Below, in pieces: positions 1-4,608 of a stretch of DNA of 11,629 nt. The translations under genes and the position numbers were made by a program. Source of the DNA: Burkholderiaceae bacterium (GTDB taxonomy: Bacteria; Pseudomonadota; Gammaproteobacteria; Burkholderiales; Burkholderiaceae_E); contig JAHYJF010000090.1 of assembly GCA_019428955.1 (NCBI GenBank), positions 1-11,629 on the forward strand, read 5' to 3'. The notes below the pieces were generated by a model. That model saw nothing but the letters and a program-made list of their open reading frames with translations, was not told the origin of the DNA and made no database searches. How positions within the stretch are numbered: position 1 is the first letter of the stretch; each line of letters begins with the position of its first letter.

Positions 1-1899
1 AGGCAACCAGCGCCGGTTGCCTGTATCGTCGGCCAGGAACTCGTCCTTGTTGGTCGTGCCGAAGAACACACAGCGACGGGCGTAGCGCACCTGCATTTCG
101 CGATACTTTGGCGTCCATTCTTCGTGCTGCCGGGTGATGAAGGCTTTTACGTGTTCCACCTCGCGGGCTCTTAGCCCCTTCAGCTCGCCCAGCTCAATCA
201 CCAGCTTGCCGCGCATCAGCCGCGCCAGGTCGTCGTCCTTGCTGCCCAGGTCGAGCTCCAGGAAGAAGTCCGGCGAGGGCACGATGGCAGCCACTGCACT
301 CGATTTCTTGGCGCCCTGGGGGCCGACTGCAACGGGCACCATGTCCGCCTTGATGCCGGGCTTCATGACGCGCCCGGCCATGGCCGTCCACAGGTACAAG
401 CCCACAGCGCGGGTGTAGGGCGTGTCCTCCGCGCCGAAGCAGCGGGGCAGGAAGGTTTCCACACGTCGCACACCGTCCCACACCTGCAGGCCCAGCCAGT
501 GCTCCGCCGAGTCGAATGCGTTGGCGTCGGCGACATAGGCCACCGCATCACGGATCCGCTCCTTGGGGATGTCCTTGAACCCCGTATCGCCACGCTCCAG
601 GCGCATGCACAGTTCGGTGTAGTCCGTGTCCTTGAAGGCTCGCCACTCGTCGACGTTCGGCGGTGAGAGCATGGTTTCATCGCGGAACACGTCATGCCGT
701 AACTGCCACCCGCAAACGTCCGGCCGGGTCACGGCCTTGACTACGTTTTCCTTCGTCGCCAGCACCTCGCCAGCCTTGGTGCGCTCAAAAGATGGCAGCG
801 CGCGCGGCGCGGGATCTTCGCCTGAGCCCAGCAGGTCGGATATGTCCTCAATGAAAGAGAAATCATCCGCCATCACCTGGTGCACGATGGGCAGCCATGC
901 CGCCTCTGCCGCTACCTGGTCACCGTCGTGGTCGAGCACAACGTAAGCCGCCCAGGCGTCGAACATGCCGCAAAGGGGATCGCTGGCATGGTCCGACTGC
1001 CACAGACCATCCTTGCCCAAAATCTCGCGGACACCGGGCAAGCCGGTGGCGGTCGGTGGGGCGAACCGCACACCGTCGCCGGTGTAGCCATGGCGCTCAA
1101 GGATTTCCGGCACGCTGTTTGAGGCGTTGAATCCGCTGCGCATGCCTGACCTGAAAGCCAGGGTCTTGCCGTCCGACCCGCTGGCGGCCTCGAACGCCTT
1201 GATGCCGAGAATCTCGCCCGCGCGCCGCTGCTGCTCGCGTTTGAACTCAAGATCGGTAGACATGCGCAGCCACCATGCAAGGAAGTCGGGGGGCAAGTCC
1301 GGGGCCTCGTCCAGTCGCAAATCGGATGCATAGCGCTGGGTGCAAAGCTCGCCGTGCTTGTCGGCGTAGATCAGGCCGGGGATGGTGTCCTGCAGGTTGG
1401 CCGAGTGCGCGCGCAGCTCCAGCACCGTCCCGGCATCCTTGAACGCAAACACCACCTTGCGCAGGCCCGGGTCTGCTTTGAAGGCCGAGCGCCCGCCGCT
1501 GCCAGCGCGTGTGCTGATCGATCGCACACCGGCATTCAACAGGACATCGAGGTCGAAGCCGAAGCCGGCCAGCAACGCCGTGGAAAGCTCGGCGTTGTCG
1601 GGGTCGATCGAGCACAGTTTATTCGTCGCAAGCATCACGCCGTAGCCGGTGGCCTCATGGTCGAACCGTTGAATGGGTCGGTTGTTCCAATCGTCGCCTT
1701 CCGGCCGCTTGGTGTTCGGCCGTAGCTTGCACAGGGCAAAGCCACTGCTGAACAGGCGGTGCGCTTCCGACAGGTCGGGGGTGTTGCTTATTTTTTGTGC
1801 TGCTATACTGGCGTCTGCAAGTTGCGTTTCCTTTGTCGCCTCGGTTGCCGCCGGGGCGTTTTCTTTTGGGGTAGCGTATTCGGGCGTGTACCAGCTCAT
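1..1899 (-). CDS. Primase/VirE-type P-loop helicase, partial (C-terminus beyond window)
   Basis: This frame is open from ATG at 1899 to the left edge (633 codons), and the C-terminus is missing. Residues about 45-210 resemble a divergent prim-pol domain: a DxD pair (D99, D101 in CSIDPDN), a glycine-rich strand (SGGR, 134-137) and an ELR segment (161-163). Residues about 395-633 match the VirE/VapE family: WDGV near 474, a P-loop GPQGAKKS (526-533), an acidic IELGEL (568-573) and the hallmark GTTNKDEFL...DDTGNRRW (614-631). Such proteins prime and unwind DNA at the origin of phages and P4-like satellites. The P-loop has Lys where GxxxxGKS normally has Gly (K531), and Arg137 sits where prim-pol proteins usually have His. 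The start overlaps the preceding stop (ATGA, 1896-1899) and has a G-rich Shine-Dalgarno just upstream. The family call is firm; the primase half is less certain. Confidence 0.9.
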   Translation of the reverse strand, partial: MSWYTPEYATPKENAPAATEATKETQLADASIAAQKISNTPDLSEAHRLFSSGFALCKLRPNTKRPEGDDWNNRPIQRFDHEATGYGVMLATNKLCSIDPDNAELSTALLAGFGFDLDVLLNAGVRSISTRAGSGGRSAFKADPGLRKVVFAFKDAGTVLELRAHSANLQDTIPGLIYADKHGELCTQRYASDLRLDEAPDLPPDFLAWWLRMSTDLEFKREQQRRAGEILGIKAFEAASGSDGKTLAFRSGMRSGFNASNSVPEILERHGYTGDGVRFAPPTATGLPGVREILGKDGLWQSDHASDPLCGMFDAWAAYVVLDHDGDQVAAEAAWLPIVHQVMADDFSFIEDISDLLGSGEDPAPRALPSFERTKAGEVLATKENVVKAVTRPDVCGWQLRHDVFRDETMLSPPNVDEWRAFKDTDYTELCMRLERGDTGFKDIPKERIRDAVAYVADANAFDSAEHWLGLQVWDGVRRVETFLPRCFGAEDTPYTRAVGLYLWTAMAGRVMKPGIKADMVPVAVGPQGAKKSSAVAAIVPSPDFFLELDLGSKDDDLARLMRGKLVIELGELKGLRAREVEHVKAFITRQHEEWTPKYREMQVRYARRCVFFGTTNKDEFLADDTGNRRWLP

Positions 1900-2126
1900 C
1901 GCTCGCCCCCCTGCTTGTTTGCGGGCAGGTATCCCCACGCTGAGCGGATTGCGTCCGCCGTCGCTTCAATGAAGCTTTGCACGTTTTCCTTGCGGTAGAA
2001 CCACGTCCAGCGGCCGCCTAAAAATTCCGTGTAATCGGGCGGTCCAAGCGTCTTGATATAGGTTTCCGTATTGCCTACCGCCTGGGCGAATTCTTCAAGG
2101 GTGTAGTCAGTGGGGTCGCGCTTCAT
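1896..2126 (-). CDS. Small conserved-looking phage protein, unknown function
   Basis: This encodes 76 residues starting MKRDPTDYTLEEF. I do not recognise the family. The protein is mixed charged and aromatic, with a predicted helix at 8-17 (LEEFAQAVG), an aromatic patch GGRWTWFYRKENV near 37-49, and a C-terminal helix. There are no Cys residues and no membrane segment. It is sandwiched between the AlpA-type gene and the primase gene with 4-bp ATGA overlaps on both sides (2123-2126 and 1896-1899), which argues strongly that it is translated as part of that operon. A 19-bp stretch encoding FAQAVG recurs exactly, in the same frame, in the 858-residue virion protein. A DNA-binding or replication-accessory role would suit the context, but this is inference only. 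Confidence 0.75.
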   Translation of the reverse strand: MKRDPTDYTLEEFAQAVGNTETYIKTLGPPDYTEFLGGRWTWFYRKENVQSFIEATADAIRSAWGYLPANKQGGER

Positions 2127-2314
2127 GCCTGGCCCCGGCTCGCTGCCACGCGCTGCTTGATCCAGTTATCGATTTCCTCGGCGACCCAGCCAGTCGCGCG
2201 GACGCCCAGCTTGATGGGCGGCGGCATCTCTCCTTTTTTCACCTTCAGGAATACCGAGGACCGGGAAAGCCCCGTGCGGGATAACACATCCGGTAAGCGA
2301 ATGATGTTGACCAT
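2123..2314 (-). CDS. alpA: AlpA-family MerR-like helix-turn-helix regulator/excisionase
   Basis: This encodes 63 residues with the AlpA layout: IIRLPDVLSRTGLSRSSVF forms the helix-turn-helix (about 4-22), followed by the basic KKGEMPPPIKLG wing and the family signature LGVRATGWVAEEIDNWI (36-52). AlpA proteins of P4-like elements activate integrase expression or act as excision directionality factors, so the expected role is control of the integration/excision switch together with the integrase upstream. The ATG at 2314 has GGAG 8 nt before it. That GGAG lies in one arm of a 6-bp inverted repeat (2321-2343), which may be an operator or a translational control element. It is the first gene of an operon continuing into the 76-residue protein and the primase. 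Family assignment is strong; excisionase versus activator cannot be separated from sequence. Confidence 0.9.
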   Translation of the reverse strand: MVNIIRLPDVLSRTGLSRSSVFLKVKKGEMPPPIKLGVRATGWVAEEIDNWIKQRVAASRGQA

Positions 2315-2320
2315 CTTTAA

Positions 2321-2343
2321 GACTCCATAAGTTCAAGGGAGTC
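2321..2343. promoter_or_regulatory. Inverted repeat overlapping the alpA ribosome binding site
   Basis: GACTCC (2321-2326) and GGAGTC (2338-2343) are perfect 6-bp arms separated by 11 bp, located 6 bp upstream of the alpA start codon. On the coding strand the GGAG of the proximal arm is the Shine-Dalgarno of alpA. It could be a repressor/autoregulator operator or an RNA hairpin masking the ribosome site. No convincing -10/-35 pair was found nearby. Confidence 0.4.
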
Positions 2344-2412
2344 CAAAGACTATCTACGATTTTCCGAGGTACGCGCACCCCCTGCGAAAGCCAGCAACGG
2401 CGCGGGGTTTCC

Positions 2413-2432
2413 AAAAACGCCCATGCTGGGCG
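2413..2432 (-). terminator. Rho-independent terminator (second of a tandem pair)
   Basis: Read on the minus strand, CGCCCA (2432-2427), a 3-nt loop and TGGGCG (2423-2418) form a perfect 6-bp GC-rich stem followed directly by five T (2417-2413). It lies just after another terminator and before the alpA operon, so it adds insulation of alpA from integrase-side transcription. Confidence 0.7.
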
Positions 2433-2438
2433 CACATG

Positions 2439-2461
2439 AAAAAGCCACCCGAAGGTGGCTT
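2439..2461 (-). terminator. Rho-independent terminator with UUCG loop
   Basis: On the minus strand AAGCCACC (2461-2454), loop TTCG (2453-2450) and GGTGGCTT (2449-2442) form a perfect stem with an exceptionally stable UUCG tetraloop, followed by a T run (2443-2439). It sits 26 bp after the stop of the 82-residue gene and should end the integrase/82-residue transcript. Confidence 0.85.
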
Positions 2462-2486
2462 GCTGGCGGTCAAGTTGGGTGGGCTA

Positions 2487-2735
2487 TCACAACGGTGGAA
2501 GCGGCATATCGCGCACGATGCCCTCGCACTCTTCCGACACCCTCAGGCAAGCGAACAGATAGGCGCTGCGCTGCGCGCGGTCCATGTCCGCGAGGCCACC
2601 CCCCCCGGCGCTCATCAGCAGGGCCGACAGCTGGCCCAGGCGGGCGCCCAGCTCGTCGGCGGCATTGTGCATGGCGGGGGCATCGAATTGGTTTTCAACA
2701 ACGGCGAGTTTTTGGACTACAGTTTGCAAAGCCAT
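2487..2735 (-). CDS. Small acidic/helical protein of unknown function
   Basis: This encodes 82 residues, MALQTVVQKLAVVENQF at the N-terminus and DMPLPPL at the C-terminus. I do not recognise the family. It looks mostly helical: an amphipathic N-terminal helix (2-16), a second helix with ELGARLGQLSALL (28-40), a GGGG linker (44-47), and a third helix DRAQRSAYLFACLRVSEECEGIV (51-73) with two Cys. There is no signal peptide or clear membrane segment. AGGAG at 2743-2747 lies 7 nt before the ATG, and a strong terminator follows the stop, so it is a credible independent or integrase-linked gene. It lies 103 bp downstream of the integrase and may share its transcript. A small DNA- or protein-binding modulator is possible, but nothing in the sequence fixes a function. 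Confidence 0.7.
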   Translation of the reverse strand: MALQTVVQKLAVVENQFDAPAMHNAADELGARLGQLSALLMSAGGGGLADMDRAQRSAYLFACLRVSEECEGIVRDMPLPPL

Positions 2736-2838
2736 GGTGCATCTCCTATCAGGTGCTTCGTGGTCAGGGCGGGGTGGGTGTTATCGGCACTCATCCTGCC
2801 CGCTTTGCCTGAGACCGTCAGGCGGCGGGGGAACCCTG

Positions 2839-4140
2839 CTATTTCTTGGCGTACGTCCCGCCTCGATCATCCTGGGGCAAATCGTCGGGCAGGTCGATCC
2901 GCTCGACGGCGCGCGCATAGGCGGCAGCCTTGCCCTTGATCGGCACCACGTTGCCCGACTTCTTCGGCTCGCACCAGGCAGCCCAGTCGGCCATCAGCTG
3001 GCGCCGCTTCTCGAACATATCGCCGCGGCGGTAGGCTGCTTCCACCTTGTTGCCGACCACGTGCGCCAGCGCCATTTCGGCCATTTCGCCGGGGTAGTGC
3101 GTCGCCTCAGCGGCCCAGTCGCGGAAGGATGAGCGGAAGCCGTGAACGGTGATGCCGGACTGTATCCGCCGCACCAGCATGGACAGGCTCATGTCACTCA
3201 TGGGCTTGCCGGTGCGCACGCCGGGGAAAATGTATTCCCCCTGGCATATCTTCCGCGCAGCTCCCAGCACCGCCAGCGCGGCATCCGAGAGCGGCACGCG
3301 GTGTTCCCTGCGGGCCTTCATCCTTTCGGCCGGGATGATCCACACGCCCTTTTCCTCGTCTATCTCCGACCACTTCGCCTTGAGCGCTTCGCCGCTGCGG
3401 CAGGCCGTGAGGATGACGAATTCCAGGCACAGTACGCTGACGCCTTCATGCTGGCGCAGCTTGCCCATGAACTCGCGCATCTGGCCATAAGGCAGCGCGG
3501 GGTGGTGTTTGTGGGGCGCGATCTTGCCCGGTTTGGGCAGCACGTTTTCCAGGTGGCCGCGCCAGATAGCGGGGTTCTCTCCAACGCGGTATCCCTTCAC
3601 CTTGGCGTATGACAGCACCAGCTCGATCCGGCTGCGCACGCGCTTGGCCGTCTCGGTCTTGGTGAGCCATATCGGATTAACCACTTCCAGCACCATGGCG
3701 GTATCAATCTCGCCGACCGGCGTGTCGCCCATGACAGGATAAGCGTAGGTGGCAAGGGAATTTTCCCACTGGCTGATGTGCTTGACGTTCTTCCAGCCGG
3801 CCCGGTTGGCTTCGATGTACTCTAGTGACACCTTTTTGAAGGTGATGGCCCCCGCGGCGATCTGCGCGGCGCGTTGGGCCGCAGCTTGGGCCTGCTGCTT
3901 GCGATGTTCCAGCGGGTCGATCTTGTTGTGCACCAGGGCGCGGGCCTCGGCAGCGCGCCGCCGGGCATCCTTCGCGCTCACGTCAGCCAGTGAGCCCATC
4001 CCCATCTCACGGCGCTTGCCGTTCAGCTGGAAGCGGTATATCCATGACTTCGCCCCCGATTCGCTCACCTGAAGGTATAGTCCGTCGCCGTCAAGCCAAT
4101 ACCCTGCCTTGGCGTGTTTTATTTTCAGTTCAGTAAGCAT
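2839..4140 (-). CDS. int: P4-type tyrosine integrase
   Basis: This 433-residue site-specific recombinase integrates and excises the element by strand exchange at attP/attB. Residues 1-75 match the N-terminal arm-binding domain of P4-like integrases (DUF4102 type: GYWLDGDGLYLQV, then RREMGMGSL.DVSAKDAR). Residues about 100-190 are the SAM-like core-binding domain, and about 215-380 the catalytic domain. The full catalytic set is visible: R248 in TACRSGE, K275 in ERMKAR, H333 and R336 in HGFR, H360 in LAHVVGN, and the nucleophile Y370 in EAAYRR. Length is normal for the family, so it looks intact and active. GGAGG (4148-4152) sits 7 nt before the ATG. The upstream 280 bp carry repeats and an IHF match expected of its own attP, some overlapping its probable promoter, which suggests autoregulation by integrase binding. 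Confidence 0.97.
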   Translation of the reverse strand: MLTELKIKHAKAGYWLDGDGLYLQVSESGAKSWIYRFQLNGKRREMGMGSLADVSAKDARRRAAEARALVHNKIDPLEHRKQQAQAAAQRAAQIAAGAITFKKVSLEYIEANRAGWKNVKHISQWENSLATYAYPVMGDTPVGEIDTAMVLEVVNPIWLTKTETAKRVRSRIELVLSYAKVKGYRVGENPAIWRGHLENVLPKPGKIAPHKHHPALPYGQMREFMGKLRQHEGVSVLCLEFVILTACRSGEALKAKWSEIDEEKGVWIIPAERMKARREHRVPLSDAALAVLGAARKICQGEYIFPGVRTGKPMSDMSLSMLVRRIQSGITVHGFRSSFRDWAAEATHYPGEMAEMALAHVVGNKVEAAYRRGDMFEKRRQLMADWAAWCEPKKSGNVVPIKGKAAAYARAVERIDLPDDLPQDDRGGTYAKK

Positions 4141-4166
4141 GTTCGCACCTCCGCCATACCAATTCT

Positions 4167-4188
4167 ACCCACCACTCGACCCACCACT
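4167..4188. repeat. Left pair of 10-bp direct repeats (candidate arm-type integrase sites)
   Basis: ACCCACCACT occurs exactly at 4167-4176 and 4179-4188, a 12-bp period. The same motif and period recur at 4376-4397. The pair lies just upstream of int and touches the predicted -10 region, as autoregulatory arm sites often do. Confidence 0.65.
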
Positions 4189-4218
4189 ATTGTGCTGGAT
4201 TTTATAAAACGAAGTCAA
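4189..4218 (-). promoter_or_regulatory. Candidate sigma-70 promoter of int
   Basis: On the minus strand TTGACT (4218-4213) matches 5 of 6 bases of the -35 consensus, and CACAAT (4194-4189) matches 4 of 6 of the -10 consensus, with an 18-bp spacer. An AT-rich TATAAAAT element lies between them but is too close to the -35 to pair with it. The distance to the int ATG is about 50 bp. Confidence 0.35.
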
Positions 4219-4294
4219 ACTGTAGTGGACTTAAATTTGCGGGAAGTCGCGCCCTTGCTGGCTCTGGCGTTGCTGGTTTTGGACTTGGCTGAAC

Positions 4295-4308
4295 TGTAGT
4301 ACACTACA
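4295..4308. repeat. TGTAGT-AC-ACTACA inverted repeat
   Basis: Perfect 6-bp arms are separated by 2 bp, inside the probable attP. The half site with context AACTGTAGT also occurs at 4218-4226, abutting the int -35. It could be an operator for AlpA or another regulator, or part of the integrase core. Confidence 0.45.
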
Positions 4309-4344
4309 CAAGCGCGGACACCGCTTCCGCCAGAACATCAATAA

Positions 4345-4357
4345 AATCAATAAGTTA
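4345..4357 (+). promoter_or_regulatory. IHF-binding consensus match
   Basis: AATCAATAAGTTA fits WATCAANNNNTTR at every defined position and lies in an A/T-rich tract, as functional IHF sites do. It is 19 bp from the right pair of direct repeats, a position expected for DNA bending between arm and core in an intasome. Confidence 0.6.
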
Positions 4358-4375
4358 AAAGTGTAGCGTCTGAAT

Positions 4376-4397
4376 ACCCACCAGTAAACCCACCACT
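4376..4397. repeat. Right pair of 10-bp direct repeats (candidate arm-type integrase sites)
   Basis: ACCCACCAGT (4376-4385) and ACCCACCACT (4388-4397) repeat with the same 12-bp period and orientation as the pair at 4167-4188. One base differs among the four copies. The pair lies 23 bp downstream of the last late gene. Confidence 0.65.
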
Positions 4398-4410
4398 GGC
4401 CGCGCACTGG

Positions 4411-4433
4411 AAAAACGTGCTATTCAGGTAGCA
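4411..4433 (-). terminator. Weak candidate terminator at the end of the late operon
   Basis: On the minus strand TGCTA (4433... reverse complement of TAGCA 4429-4433), a 6-nt loop and TAGCA form a 5-bp stem overlapping the stop codon of the 62-residue gene, followed by CG and five T (4415-4411). The stem is short and AU-containing, so late read-through into attP and int is plausible. Confidence 0.3.
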
Positions 4434-4608
4434 GGTTCCCTGCGGTCAGGCCCTTTTCCGCCAGCATCCGGCGCAGTTTGCGCAGCGCCTGGGATTCGAT
4501 GCGGCGCACTTCCGCGACTGATACCACCCGCCCCTCTACCCTTGACAGCTCCGCCGCGACTTCCTCGGACGTTGCACCGCCCACCATTTCGACCAGCGGC
4601 TCGTCCAT
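4420..4608 (-). CDS. Small sigma-70 region 4-like helix-turn-helix protein
   Basis: This encodes 62 residues. The segment SEEVAAEL (14-21) followed by VRRIESQALRKLRRML (34-49) resembles sigma-70 region 4.2, whose signature is EVA..LGVSRERVRQIE..ALRKLR. The turn between the two helices is about 6 residues longer than in true sigma factors (SRVEGRVVSVAE), and no region 2 is present, so it cannot act as a complete sigma factor. It may be a DNA-binding or RNA-polymerase-binding protein. The ATG at 4608 directly follows the TGA of the 816-residue gene (TGAATG, no gap) and lacks a clear Shine-Dalgarno, suggesting translation by reinitiation. It is the last gene of the late operon. The similarity is visible but short, so the functional call is tentative. 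Confidence 0.7.
   Translation of the reverse strand: MDEPLVEMVGGATSEEVAAELSRVEGRVVSVAEVRRIESQALRKLRRMLAEKGLTAGNLLPE

Larger units (their letters stand above)
4167..4397. other. attP: Probable attP (phage attachment region)
   Basis: This AT-richer segment between the late operon and int holds two pairs of ACCCACCA(C/G)T repeats at its ends, a perfect IHF consensus match near the right pair, and an inverted repeat in the interior. Paired arm sites plus IHF flanking an internal core next to int is the classic intasome layout of lambda- and P4-like elements. The exact crossover core cannot be fixed without attL/attR or the host attB, and no tRNA 3' end is recognisable in it. Confidence 0.6.

Noticed and set aside
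2807..2823. GCCTGA-N5-TCAGGC hairpin after int as a terminator
   Set aside because: No T run follows on the minus strand, so it does not qualify as a rho-independent terminator.
4392..4409. CACTGG direct repeat near the right repeat pair as att core
   Set aside because: It is only 6 bp and partly contained in the arm-like repeat; nothing ties it to strand exchange.
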